A stretch of DNA of 64,000 nucleotides from Setoptus koraiensis. Lineage: Eukaryota; Arthropoda. Below are positions 1-10,728 of the stretch, piece by piece. Numbering within the stretch: the stretch's first letter is position 1; each line of letters begins with the position of its first letter. Below the pieces are notes generated by a model. It saw nothing but the letters and a program-made list of their open reading frames with translations. It searched no databases and had not been told where the DNA came from. A program made the position numbers and the translations under genes. Location: NCBI GenBank assembly GCA_048013815.1, contig CM106585.1:3720001-3784000 (forward strand). The letters are read 5' to 3'.

Positions 1-2
1 AT

Positions 3-611
3 GTAGTCGATTGTGGCAGGCATGTCGGTCTGTTCGGTTGTAACGGAGGAGATCACGAACCCATAGAGAGATTTATCAGAGATTGGGGCGTCGAGTTACG
101 ATCTGATTATCCATATTTAGCTCGAGATTCCATTTGTCCCTACGAGAAAGACGATTGGCATAGGGCTGGCTACAAGCGGCCAGTAGTACTGAGTTACAAC
201 CAGGTACACCTCAGGGCTCTGTGGCCCACCGCCTTGTTACTTTCTGGTCCCCTCCTGGCAGTCCTGAAGGTTCCCGAAGATTTTTCTGCTTACGGTGGTC
301 TGGTGCATCACGGACTCAATTGCAATCATGATGGATATCACGCTATGTTACTTGTGGGCCATGGTGTTGAGGATGGCGACGAATATTGGCTATTCAGAAA
401 CTCGCATGGATACTATTGGGGCGAGACAGGATATTTCAAGCTGTCTAAGGCAGCCAGTGATGAGTGTTACGACGGATTCTACGAAACAACATTAGATTAT
501 CTCAGGCCCCCTGTGGGCCCGATTGAGGTAACTGAGGGTCACGGCAGGAATAAGCTCATTAGAAAATTAACACCCTACGAGGCTCATCACGAGGGCCTAT
601 TGAAATTCTAA
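3..611 (+). CDS. Papain-family (C1A) cysteine peptidase, 3' end only
   Basis: The frame is open from base 3 to the TAA at 609-611, so the gene enters from the left and its N-terminal part, including the catalytic Cys, lies outside the window. The first residues, VVDCGRHVGLFGCNGGD, match the C1A block LVDC...GCNGG, followed by DYPY. The catalytic His lies in GYHAMLLVGHG and the catalytic Asn in YWLFRNSHGYYWGETGYFKL, in the usual order and spacing. C1A enzymes are secreted or lysosomal endopeptidases, and in mites many act in digestion (family knowledge). The Trp that normally follows the Asn-Ser pair (NSWG) is His here. About 30 residues follow the last conserved block, a longer tail than cathepsin L usually has. 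There is no intron in the visible part. It could be a cathepsin L-like or Der p 1-like enzyme; the missing N-terminus prevents a choice. Confidence 0.87.
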   Translation, partial: VVDCGRHVGLFGCNGGDHEPIERFIRDWGVELRSDYPYLARDSICPYEKDDWHRAGYKRPVVLSYNQVHLRALWPTALLLSGPLLAVLKVPEDFSAYGGLVHHGLNCNHDGYHAMLLVGHGVEDGDEYWLFRNSHGYYWGETGYFKLSKAASDECYDGFYETTLDYLRPPVGPIEVTEGHGRNKLIRKLTPYEAHHEGLLKF

Positions 612-653
612 TAGATTTTATTCATCGTCAGTATCTGCACGGAGCGATTGTGG

Positions 654-659
654 AATAAA
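654..659 (+). promoter_or_regulatory. Poly(A) signal of the C1A peptidase gene
   Basis: An AATAAA hexamer lies 43 bases past the peptidase stop codon, the expected place for a cleavage and polyadenylation signal. It is inferred from position only. Confidence 0.5.
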
Positions 660-734
660 CTGTCCATATAGTACCGAATCTCGGCAGTGACGATAAAAGT
701 TGATTCAGATAAACAAAAAAAAATCATGTGGCAT

Positions 735-922
735 GTATATTCAATGTCTAGTGTTACGCGCTCGTACCTATCTCCGGCCTCTTATTCATGGTGAGCTAAT
801 CCCATAACGGGATCGATTGAGTTTGCCGCGTAACTATCAATTGGCAAGATCAAAATTGTCTACCCCAAGTAGCGATATCGAAAGAGCTCTGATTTTAAAA
901 TTCGACATTATCATTCACTGAA
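735..922 (-). pseudogene. Internally deleted duplicate of the secreted-protein gene at 1348-2343
   Basis: Two pieces of the neighbouring minus-strand gene recur here side by side. Bases 791-848 match its coding bases 1564-1625 with a few substitutions and a small gap. Bases 850-922 match 2463-2538, the DNA just upstream of its TATA box. Weaker similarity continues down to about 735: in the coding frame AGDRYERVT parallels AGVRDDVT of the intact gene, but a stop interrupts it. The roughly 840 bp that lie between these pieces in the intact gene are missing. The simplest reading is a local duplication followed by a deletion that removed the core promoter and most of the coding region. It cannot make a protein. 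Confidence 0.7.
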
Positions 923-1347
923 TCATTAGAACCATAGCTATAGCGAATGATGTACAGAATAATCAAGTTCTTCTAAGAGGCACAAAATTCAATGATGGAT
1001 CTTTTTATTTGTTGAATCCCGGCTCGAAATTTTCGCCGCAAGTTTTGGGGTTTAGCATGCCAAGCACTTAGACGGGTTTTGGCGGATGGGTGGAAGTTGC
1101 TAAAACAGGCGAGATTCGTGGAAAAGTAGCTTGCTTTTTCAACTTGGATAATTCCGGACGTTACCGCATCTAGTATGCCGATTATTTCGTTATGCGACCA
1201 GGCAAACCCCATCTTTCATTTATTTCGTATAGAGGAAAGCTTTCTATTATGCTTTTTATCGCTCGTCGGAATCTCGGATTTAGCTCGTCTACAAGTTTCT
1301 TTAATCTGCCTCTTATACCACGTATTTGCGATTAAGGGACATATTAA
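923..1347. other. Spacer with no firm gene
   Basis: It holds a 79-codon ATG frame on the minus strand (973-1212) and, just upstream in another frame, a short Arg/Lys-rich open stretch (about 1210-1335). Neither resembles a family I know and their frames disagree. This may be decayed coding DNA from the local duplication or the 3' untranslated region of the gene at 1348. An AATAAA on the minus strand (1224-1219) lies about 125 bases past that gene's stop. Confidence 0.5.
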
Positions 1348-2343
1348 TTAATCTGTGCCAAGTTCAATTTCATTGAATCGCTCAGTCACATCAAAACTCT
1401 TCGGCTCTAATGGCCGAAACCCGGGTAGTGCACCTTTCGGCCAAGGTACTGCTAATCTTGCACCCCGGCAATATTGGATTGTTGTGAGCCAGTGTTTGAC
1501 TCTTGCGCTTCCCCTCAATTTGTTGTCTGTAACATCGTCTCTGACTCCTGCCTTGTAACCACGGTGAGCTAATTTCATAACGGGATAGATTGAGTTTGCC
1601 GCGTAACTATCAATCAATAGGCAAGCTTGCTTAAGATTCACAAACTGTTCAGCCACTTTTGGTTTATCAACATAAATGCGATTTCCTCTCTCTTGGCGAT
1701 AATATTTAGACATCAAATCATCCCCTGAAATAAGTTGCTCCGGTAGATCAACTTGTATAGGGAACACATACTTTTTGGCCACTTTTCGAGCACATTGATC
1801 ATTTTCAACGACATCGAAGCTTTGTTTAAGTGCCTCGTCTGATTGCTCTGCTTGCTCTAGTTTTGTTTCGAGATTTCTATTGCAGGTTCGAACAACCTGA
1901 CCAAATAGCAATGATACGAATTTGGACAATCCATGAGTTGTTCCTTCCTTCTTGGTTCGAGACCAAGAGTCATTAATGAGTATGTCGAAATCCAATAATT
2001 CCTCGATAAAATCATTTTCGCACACAGAATGTATCGTTGACACTTGTTGAACTATTTTGTATAGATCTCTCACATCCCTAACGGCATCATAAGTGTGCAA
2101 ACAGTTGTCGATGATTTTGGTTACCTTTTCGCCATACAGTTTTGGTGTTTGCTCCATCTCTTTCACGAATCCTATGAAGGCCGCCACAGAGCTGAGAGAT
2201 TTTATTCTGCGATCGCAAAGGGACTCGGATGATGTCCATGGCTCTCCACGTTGGTCCTCATGAGGGTAAGCTGCACAGCCAGGCGCGAAACAACCGACCA
2301 GACCGACGATCAAGAAAACGAATGGCACTTGTTGTGCGGACAT
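1348..2343 (-). CDS. Secreted protein of unknown family, 331 aa
   Basis: A single uninterrupted exon starts at the ATG at 2343. The N-terminus MSAQQVPFVFLIVGLVGCF is a clear signal peptide, with likely cleavage in the Cys/Ala-rich stretch at residues 18-26, so the protein is expected to enter the secretory pathway. The mature part is mostly helical in character, with charged amphipathic stretches, about seven further Cys and no transmembrane segment. I do not recognise the family and assign no activity. A TATA box lies about 107 bases upstream of the ATG, which supports real expression. A deleted paralog lies just downstream (735-922), so the locus has duplicated. Lineage-restricted secreted proteins of this size are common in mites and ticks, but that is context and not evidence of role. 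Confidence 0.72.
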   Translation of the reverse strand: MSAQQVPFVFLIVGLVGCFAPGCAAYPHEDQRGEPWTSSESLCDRRIKSLSSVAAFIGFVKEMEQTPKLYGEKVTKIIDNCLHTYDAVRDVRDLYKIVQQVSTIHSVCENDFIEELLDFDILINDSWSRTKKEGTTHGLSKFVSLLFGQVVRTCNRNLETKLEQAEQSDEALKQSFDVVENDQCARKVAKKYVFPIQVDLPEQLISGDDLMSKYYRQERGNRIYVDKPKVAEQFVNLKQACLLIDSYAANSIYPVMKLAHRGYKAGVRDDVTDNKLRGSARVKHWLTTIQYCRGARLAVPWPKGALPGFRPLEPKSFDVTERFNEIELGTD

Positions 2344-2449
2344 CGTGATATTAGTTTGCGTTGATCATTCAATCCAAAGTTAATTAATTCTCATTTAAGC
2401 ACAATCCTTGAAATATTGTCACTGGCAGTCTTAAGTCAGCTGCCACCTC

Positions 2450-2457
2450 TATTTATA
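2450..2457 (-). promoter_or_regulatory. TATA box of the secreted-protein gene
   Basis: On the minus strand the sequence reads TATAAATA, inside GTATAAATAG. Transcription would start near 2420, giving a 5' leader of about 75 bases before the ATG at 2343. The DNA just upstream (2463-2538) is the part conserved in the deleted duplicate. Confidence 0.55.
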
Positions 2458-2463
2458 CTATAT

Positions 2464-2876
2464 CGAAATTGTCTACTCCAATTAGCGATATGGAAAGAGC
2501 TCTATTTTTGCACATTTCGACATTATCATTCAACGAATTGTGCGAATAGCCTGCCCGAAATAGCACCAATGTTATTGGAAAACAAAAATGGACTAACACT
2601 TTTATACAGAGTGACTGCATAATAACCTGTGTTTTATAGAGACGCTGCAAAAGAAGTGATTATCCCTGTCACGCTGTCTTTGTGAAATTTCGGTTGCGTG
2701 AACAACATTTAGTTCACTTCATCTTTATATCTTCGTATCGCATCAATTAATTACAATTGTGTCATTACGATTAAAATTCGTAGCTGATGCAACAATATCA
2801 GCAACGAACAATATGATTGAGAATACTTTTTGTCACCATCCACCACTCGAGCAGTGCGCCGACAAGGTAAGGCTCA
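2464..2876. other. Upstream region of the secreted-protein gene
   Basis: Apart from the duplicated promoter-proximal block (2463-2538) I see nothing distinctive here: AT-rich single-copy-looking DNA up to the foldback element. Confidence 0.4.
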
Positions 2877-3464
2877 CAACTGTCACACCCAGATTTGGTT
2901 CTAAGTTACCAAAATGTGTTCAGCTCATTGCCCTGAACAAGAAACGGTGTCGGCTTTTCCCGTTTTTTGCCTGGTTCGCGAGATATTCTGGTTTTTCTGG
3001 TGCGTAGGGGGCGCTGCGCGCTATGGGAAAATGCATGTAAAATGTGTACACACGCGTTTTGCGCTTTCTGTGCGCTTTTGCATTCATCCAATGTTACTTG
3101 CCTGTTGGTCGCTATTGCTGTTGGTTGCTTTAATTTTATTTTTATTTCTGTTTTAATTAACTATTTTATTCACATTATTACATACACTCCTTCCCTGCGT
3201 GTGAGAGAGTTAGACAGAACTCAGGGAGGAAAAGGTTGTCAAGACACATGAGAGAAGAGCGAAAATTGCATAAAAGCGTGCGTGCAGATTTTACATGCAT
3301 TTTCCCATAGCGCGCAGCGCCCCCTACGCACCGGAAAAACCAGAATATCTCGCGAACCAGGCAAAAAACGGGAAAAGCCGACACCGTTTCTTGTTCAGGG
3401 CAATGAGCTGAACACATTTTGGTAACTTAGAACCAAATCTGGGTGTGACAGTTCCGAACCTTTT
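2877..3464. mobile_element. Foldback/MITE-like element with about 166-bp inverted arms
   Basis: Bases 2878-3043 and 3288-3453 are near-perfect reverse complements. Only about one mismatch is visible in the core, and a weaker match continues about 35 bases inward. The loop of about 245 bp has no transposase frame. The outer ends read AACTGTCACACCC. The 9-bp word TAAGGCTCA occurs at 2868-2876 and 3465-3473 and may be a target-site duplication, although the right copy lies 11 bases beyond the arm. An 8-9 bp duplication would suit a hAT-derived non-autonomous element, but the family is not proven. The arm similarity indicates recent insertion. Transcripts through it would form a long hairpin. Confidence 0.72.
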
Positions 3465-3646
3465 TAAGGCTCATTTTCGCCTGGTTTCCAGAGCTCAAAA
3501 TTCAACTTGAGACCGCGAACAGAATTATGATGAGAAGAACGCGCATTTACATCGCGGGCTCACATTCAATTCTGGCGTCTAAATGCTCGTCAACTAGAAC
3601 CGACTAGCCGAAGCGTAGAAATCAACAACTAATGATTAAATCCATT

Positions 3647-3709
3647 ATTCATCTCGACCTGCCACGTTCAGATCATTTTAATTATTGAACGTGGCAGGTT
3701 GAGATGAAT
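3647..3709. repeat. Hairpin with 24-bp arms
   Basis: Arms 3647-3670 and 3686-3709 are reverse complements with one mismatch and a 15-nt AT-rich loop. The core is CTGCCACGTTCA. It lies about 1 kb past the Pax2/5/8 stop, so it may fall in the 3' untranslated region or the downstream flank. Confidence 0.65.
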
Positions 3710-4678
3710 ATCGAGTAAGTGATCTATTCGATGAATAAAACCTCTTTTGCGAACAGTATTTATAGAGAATGCGATTCGACCTATGAGACAGGCTTTATTA
3801 CAAGAGAATCTGTTGTAGAATTGTTCGTGTTTGTATGTGTGTATATGTAAATGTAATGTAGTTAATCATGAGTTGATAATGATTTAATAACAAGGAATAC
3901 TACTCTTATACAATAGATACCAACTGATTCATATCTGACTAAAAAGCATCCTCTTATGGTTGTAATGTGATACATTGTTCATGTGTACCTTGTAATAACT
4001 GTAAACCATGGCTGCGTCCAAAGTCCAGAGTCATCATTCAATCCTTTCTTACTTAGTGATGATTCATATCTAGAGGTTTCAGTTTGACCATTAGCTTAAT
4101 ACATATAATTTGTTTAATTTCTACACCGCTTCTCGTTTGGTTATGGTTGCGGTTTTGTTTCTGTTTCTTTCGGCGCCATCGTTACATGATCGAATAAATC
4201 ACATGAAGAAATAATGATAGTCAACTTTATTTTGTTCAAAAACGGATATTTTTAATTTTTAGTACGCTGATAATGCTGATAATAGTAATAATAATACATA
4301 TGTATATATATTTATATATATAATATGATTATCTAAATGAGTTCATTGGCTTTAGTTTAGTCTCTCTGTCAAATAGTTGTGTATGCTGATTGATACAATA
4401 GCTAAAAAGATGGTCCGTTTATGTGTATGTGTAATTGCTCTCTACCCATCAATATACTTTTAGGTGTTTGCTGCTGTTTCATCATTCTCCGTGATCATCA
4501 TTAAATTTTTTGCTTTTTAAAGGAACTTGACTATTCTGTACATCAATCGATATAGCTGTGGTTGAAATCATCGGAAATGCTGCTCACATTTCTATTATTT
4601 ATTTATATTAATAGTATTTCTCTAAGAGATGATTGCCTCACTATTACCATTTAATTTTATATTGTTAAGCGGTATGTT
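3710..4678 (-). other. 3' untranslated region and downstream flank of Pax2/5/8
   Basis: AT-rich non-coding DNA with no plausible frame. A minus-strand AATAAA lies 76 bases after the stop (4603-4598) and further candidates lie lower. How far the transcript really extends cannot be told from sequence. Confidence 0.45.
4598..4603 (-). promoter_or_regulatory. Candidate poly(A) signal of Pax2/5/8
   Basis: The minus strand reads AATAAA here, the first hexamer downstream of the stop at 4679-4681. Longer 3' ends remain possible. Confidence 0.4.
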
Positions 4679-4752
4679 TCAAGGTGAATGTTTGACTCCG
4701 CGATGGGCTACACCATTAACAGCTGCGCTTACGGCACTATAGTAGTAAGGAC
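4679..4752 (-). CDS. sv: Pax2/5/8 coding exon 6 (C-terminal end)
   Basis: The acceptor at CAAATAG joins in phase to exon 5 (A + GT = Ser), giving SPYYYSAVSAAVNG and a stop 23 codons after the junction. Vertebrate PAX2/5/8 end with SPYYYSAA...YDRH, so this short exon carries the family's conserved C-terminal motif and proves that the poly-Gln/His exons upstream belong to a Pax2/5/8 gene. The final YDRH is replaced by VKHSP. The intron before it (4753-4867) is 115 bp, with GTGAGT and TAG ends. Confidence 0.85.
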
Positions 4753-4867
4753 CTATTTGTTGGGGGATGCGAGGGGAGACATGATTAGATGAAGATTGAT
4801 TAGTGAGTGAATGTCTCATTTGAACAAAATGACAATGGTTTATCTCTGAATAAAAGTCTAAACTCAC

Positions 4868-5043
4868 TTATATTGGCCAAACTCGAGGGTGAAGTTGGGG
4901 CAAGAGTGGCGGCCGTTGCCGCATCTTGGTGGGCTTGAGCCATTGATGCGGCATAGTGTTGCACCAAGTGTTGTTGTTGTTGATGCTGTTGTTGATGATG
5001 GTGGCTGTTCAACAGCGAATGTTGTTGCTGAAGCTGGAGCTGA

Positions 5044-5075
<32 letters not shown>

Positions 5076-6787
5076 GTGGTGATGGATATTAGATTGTTGT
5101 TGATTGAGAGTATGAGTGTGGTGATGAAGATGACCATGATTTGACGAGGAGCCAAGCGGCGATTGTTGTAATTGATTATGTGTATGAGTTTGTGGATTGA
5201 ATTGATGATTCAATTGATGATGAGATAATGAATGATGGTGATGTGAGTTAACATTGTTAGAAGCGGCAGCAGCAGATAGCAAATGATTATGATGATGATT
5301 ATGGCCATTTTGTTGTTGATGATGATGATGAAATTGTGCTGCAGCACTGGCGGCATGATTAAGATGATGCTGATTGTTATTGTTGTGATTTCCAATAGTG
5401 TTTGCGTAATCTGTGCTATGATGGTACGATCCAATAATAGGCGAATCACCAAATGAATTAGCTTGATTAGTTACAACACCATAAGTAGAGCCAGCCACTT
5501 GCTGCTGATTCAATTGTTGTTGTTGTTGCTGCTGATCCTGATGTTGCTGCTGCTGCTGTTGATTTTGCTGATCCTGTTGTTGTTGATGATGATACAACAG
5601 GGCGCTATGATCTTGTCCAGGCTGACCTATGACTATCGACGAGGAACTATCACCATTAATGGCACCAGCAACATTCATATGATGATGATGGTGAGCTCCC
5701 CCATTAACTGACGTTGGATGATATGAGGCATAGGCCGCTTGTTGGGCCAAGGCCACCGAAGCAGCCGGTGAATAGGCGGCCGCGGCCATGGCCGCCGCTG
5801 AGGCATTATAGGTGACGGCGCTAGCTGCTGTTGCATAATCTATATAAGCTGCCGCAGAATGAGGATTCAGGGCCGAATGATTAACCGTTACGTGGACACT
5901 TCCACTCAGGGGTCCTAATTGCACTTGATCAAGTTGATCCTGTTGTTGTTGTTGTTGCTGTTGTTGATTATTACTACTGGTGTGTCGTCCTGATTGGCCG
6001 TTAGGTGAGTTTAGTTGTGATGATGAGTTAGCGGGCATGTCTTGTCCTCCAGTTACAGTTACATTTAGTCCGGTTCCTTTGCCGTTGAGCTGGCTAGAAT
6101 CGTCAGATGATTGATTAATGGTGCCACTAGAGTCACAAGTGGAATTGTTGTTGTTAATGACTTTAGTCGATGCAGACCGAGAGCCTGTTGTGGCGGCTGC
6201 TGATGCGGTTGTTGTGATGGCGGCGGGATTAGAGGTGCCATTTAGGGGCGAACAAAGAATAGGTTGCAATGTTATAGGTTGCTTATTATTAATATCAATC
6301 GATGATGTTGTGGTTCTTGGCGATGAGGAGCTCATGGTAGAGCCGGGTGTCACCATTCCATTGCGTTGTTGATTGAACGATGCTCCATTTAATGTATCAT
6401 TGCCATTAAGTTGCTGTTGCTGCAATTTGTTTGTTTGTTGTTGATTCGAAACATCACATGCAACTACATCAGGTATTCCATTAACGCTAGAGGATGCCGA
6501 CGATGAGGTCGACGAGGATAAAATCGAAGAGGACGTAGTAGACGACGATGATGAGGTTCCATTTGTGCTTAACAATTGCATCTGATGTTGAATAGTAGTA
6601 TTCCGATTTGTTGCCGTTGTTGTTGTTGCTGCTGCTGTCGATGGCGTTTTTCCACGAACCAACAATCCAGCTGAGGTAGATGTGGACGATGCAGTAGTGG
6701 TTGTTGGCGATTCCCTAGAGCTACTGTCATTATTACTGTTATTACCGTTGCTATTACAAGTTGCTATCAATCCTTTCAAATTGCCCC
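4868..6787 (-). CDS. sv: Pax2/5/8 coding exon 5 (low-complexity transactivation region)
   Basis: The exon encodes about 640 residues, approximately 895-1533 of the predicted protein. It enters in phase 1 at AACAG (G + GG = Gly) and leaves in phase 1 at GTGAGT. The first half is Ser/Thr/Asn-rich; then come an Ala-rich stretch (about AAAMAAAAYSPAASVA) and many Gln and His runs. No folded domain is visible, and disordered regions of this kind in Pax proteins act in transcriptional activation or repression. If the next intron is retained the frame stays open for 22 more codons and ends at 4800-4802, which would replace the PYYYS tail. The exon assignment rests on matching splice phases at both ends and on the C-terminal motif in exon 6. 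Confidence 0.78.
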
Positions 6788-7784
6788 CTGTTGGTGTTGT
6801 TGTGTTTTGTGTGACATATGGTAAATGGATTTTGAAAACAGTGGATGCATTAGTGACATGATTAATCTTTGGTATCTATTGTTCGTTGATTGATTCTGAT
6901 ATCGAGCAACCTATATGCACTTTGGCTGAATAACCAATAGCTTCTTAAGTGCACCCACTTAGTGGCCCTCCATCGACTACGATGGCCCCGATTGACCTAT
7001 GCCCAATTCGACCAAACGTATCTCATCAGTATTTGGAATCGGTTTTGGAATCGGTATATGGAAAGGCCGTTGGAATCATGCATTTGAAATTATCCAGATA
7101 ATTAGATCACTACTGGTCTAGTTAGCCTGCATTGTAAAAAACAATTGTGCACCAGCAGCCAACAGAATGAACGCCGAAAAAGAGCGCGCGCGGATTTGAA
7201 TTCAAATAAATACTTAATTATAATTTATACCATGATGATTGATTTTAATGCATATTGTAAGCTCATTAGAACGAACGAGAGACCATCCTAGAGTTATCAT
7301 CCAACTCTTGGTTTGGTAGAGACAAACAAAACGCTCTAAACATGTTTAATTCATTACAAGACTTCTAACGATCAAGCTCTTCAATTGACAATTTAAAATT
7401 GACAATCTAAAAATTGATCTCTCCCCAGTCAAAGTCACGTATCGTCATCGTCTGTTGTATTTATATCGGGTCTGCATTTGTTCAGATGTTTAGATGCAAT
7501 TGTTGTGGCATCATTTGTTTTCACGATCATCATTATTTCTAATGTAACGATGAACTGATAAGAGAGATTCAGAGCACTCTGTTAATCAGAGGCAGAGATC
7601 CGTTTTCGCGTTGCTCTTGTGATGATAAAATAATTATTATTTATCTCGGAATTGTCATAGCTAGCTCACAATTGTCAGTTTGAATGAATATGTCATGTTA
7701 TGCTACTCTTGCCAGACCAAAGAACAACAATGCCGAGAGGCTAATAGCTTATTCAGCTCATCGATCATCTCTTTATCATTTTCT

Positions 7785-7788
<4 letters not shown>

Positions 7789-7850
<62 letters not shown>
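7789..7850. repeat. (TC)n microsatellite
   Basis: About 28 uninterrupted TC units followed by one imperfect end, inside Pax2/5/8 intron 4. Confidence 0.95.
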
Positions 7851-10562
7851 AGATGCAAATAAACATTCGAATGGCGTAACATATACAGCACATACGCGAA
7901 GATATGATGTTGTTATGAAGGCATTTTCGTATAGTTGTGACAATTTGTTGCTCGCATTCAAACGTCTATGTTACTTATGACAATCTTCTCAATATGAAGT
8001 CAGACGAGTGGCGTTAAAGTAGATGCTTTTTGTTTGTTTGTTTGTTTGTTTGTTGGCTTCAAAAGTCAAACAATTAGTTGTACAACAGCGACAACAACAA
8101 TTGAGTGCTGGTATCTCTAGTTACATGCAGAGACAAGAGCAAATAGTAGCGACAAGAACAAGCAAGCTGGCTTTATGGCACACGGCCCAGTCAAGATCAT
8201 TAGAAGACTGTTGTTGTTATCATTATTGTTGTTGTTCTATTGGATCTGATTGTTTGGCAAGTGCTTTAAGTCGCCCTAAGTTGTCTTTGAAGTAGTGACA
8301 ACAACAATTATCTAGATGTTATGTAAATGTTGTTCTCGTTCTCGTTTTCGATCTTGATCTCGACGAGGCTCTCGCAAACTCGTTGCTAGTGACGATGATG
8401 AATGATAATCAAAGAGTGGCACTCACACGAAATGATCTTGGCTTGAGTCTTTGTCGCTATTCATCACTGTCACACAACCGGTATACTACAATTTTGTGAG
8501 CTGTGTGTCTAGCAGTGAAAAGAAAGATCCCATCGCTATGGTGATGGCAGTAGTAGCAGTAGTAGCAGTAGTAGTAGTGTGACTAGCTGTGGACCGATTC
8601 ATCTTATCCGATAATAATAATTATCATGATGAATATAGTGGACAGAGGACAGAGTAACAAGCACCGGCCACTTGCTTTTGAATTGGCGCCATTTATTTGT
8701 TTGCGAATGCAGTAGCAACACCAAATGTACTTGCGTAATTATACGCTCCAGTTGCATCATCATAATGAATCATCGTCATGCTGATCTTGACAAACTCCAT
8801 AAGCAAGCATTTCTCACTTATCACTGCCACATATAACTCTACTATTCTGACTAACTAACTACTACGACTAACTAGAGAAATTCTTGTTCAAGTTTAATAG
8901 CAGCAATTGTGCAGGGGCCAAGTGGATTTATGTGATACATGAACGCAGTGCAAGAATATACTTGAATTTCATTGCGCACGACTCAATGATATTAAGTCAT
9001 CGCCAAAAGGTCAAACGAATATCGGCCAACATGGCAATTCATTGAAATGTGTGCGATCGGATTTGTTTTTCATTCTCGAGTGCCGGGATAGGTATTCATT
9101 TTTTGTCATTTTTTGTCTCATTGCTGTTATTGGCACTGGCCGCTGATTTATTGTAGCCGAGAGAACGATGATTCATGGGATCAACATTTGTAACATTTTA
9201 TATTTGGGAGGTGTTGATGTGGAGCGAGCGCTCGTGCCATGGGAACGTCATATATGATCGGAATTGTCCGATTGTTGACGGAATTGCCCGTTGTCACAAA
9301 TAGAAAGTGGGGCGCGCCGTCTCTTGAGTGGCACCAGTTCACCTTCTTGGCTTTTCTTGTCTCTTGATGTGTCGTTGGCCGTTGGCAGCGTTGTTGCATT
9401 GGCTGACGTTGTTGCAGTTGCTGTCGTTGTTGTTTCTGCTGTCGAGTGAGAGACAGATGAAAAAGCAACAACAGCCATACATGATGACAGCACGTGGTGA
9501 CACAAAGAAACAACATTATTCCTCGTTCGAGCGCCATCGTTCGTTTGAGCGTTTCGGAAACGTTAGCGTCGCAAAGAAGGCGAACGCGCCTCGTGAAATG
9601 AGTGCTGGCAACTAGCGACCGGCACACACCAAATGCAAACGAATGATGGCAACCAAGTCGACAGGAAATGACTTTTGACTATGTGTATACATAACAGTAG
9701 TGGCTGCGATACTGCGGCACTGGCAGCCAAGTGGCTGGCTCATCACGATGCACCACTACTGCCACTTTGCCAACAGCAACATACAAACAACAATGGACGG
9801 CCACCGACGTTTGGGTGACGCGGCCGCAACAAAATGATACTTTCAACATGATAACAACAACAATAATAATAATAATGGTAATAATAATAATCATGGCGGA
9901 CGAGCCGGCAGTTGGCAGCGCGAATGGCAAACAGAGAGCAAGAGACAGGCAGACAGAATCTAAATTAGGAGCAGCCGGCCCGGCGCTCGAGAGAAGCCGG
10001 CGGAGCCGAGTGGAGCCAAACGAAGGCAAACGGAGCCAAAAGGAGCCCAATGCAGCCCAATGCAGCCCAATGCAGCCAAATGGAGCGGCCTCCGCTGGAT
10101 TTGTCCGAGCCAATTGTTCGTATACGAACCATTGGCGTTGTGTGACCCCACGTGATGGCCCCACAACAACAAACATGGCAACAGAATGACGTGAAATAAT
10201 GAAGTTGCCAGCGAGTTAAAAGCGCATTGGTCATGTTAGGTCATGAAGTGGTCGCCACTAAGTAGTTGTTGTGTTAACATTGGCGTTAAATCATCATTGG
10301 CCAATTGCATGATTACGCCGGCGCGCTCGTCATCGGGCAACATCATTGAAAAACCATTACAATATCAGTTGCGCATTTATGTGAGTACGCGTACAAACGG
10401 GCCAAAAGAAGCACGAGCAACGGATAAATGAATGATCGCTCGCGCTTGGCCTGCCGCCGGGCTCGCGCTGCCAGCCTATTAACAACGGCGTGTCCGTCAG
10501 CGAGTTAAGAGGCCCGCCTGTCAGATCGCAGGGATAGAGTTGGCCGATGTATTTTCACTTCG

Positions 10563-10619
10563 CTATATTCACTATATTCACTATATTCACTATATTCACT
10601 ATGTTCACTATGTTCACTG
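10563..10619. repeat. 9-bp tandem repeat, about six copies
   Basis: Unit ACTATATTC, drifting to ACTATGTTC in the last copies; intron 4 of Pax2/5/8. Confidence 0.9.
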
Positions 10620-10678
10620 TGTCGGCGGCGGCCGCCGGTAGGGGCGCCTGTCGCGACTCATCAGCGCCCCGTCGGCCG

Positions 10679-10728
10679 GACTGAATCAGACCAGACTGAA
10701 TCAGGCCAGACTGAATCAGACCAGACTG
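10679..10728. repeat. 15-bp tandem repeat, about three copies
   Basis: Unit CTGAATCAGACCAGA with one A/G variant, 60 bp from the 9-bp array. Confidence 0.88.

Noticed and set aside
2914-3417. Two similar frames on opposite strands in 2914-3156 and 3178-3417
   Set aside because: They are the two arms of the same foldback element, not a duplicated gene.
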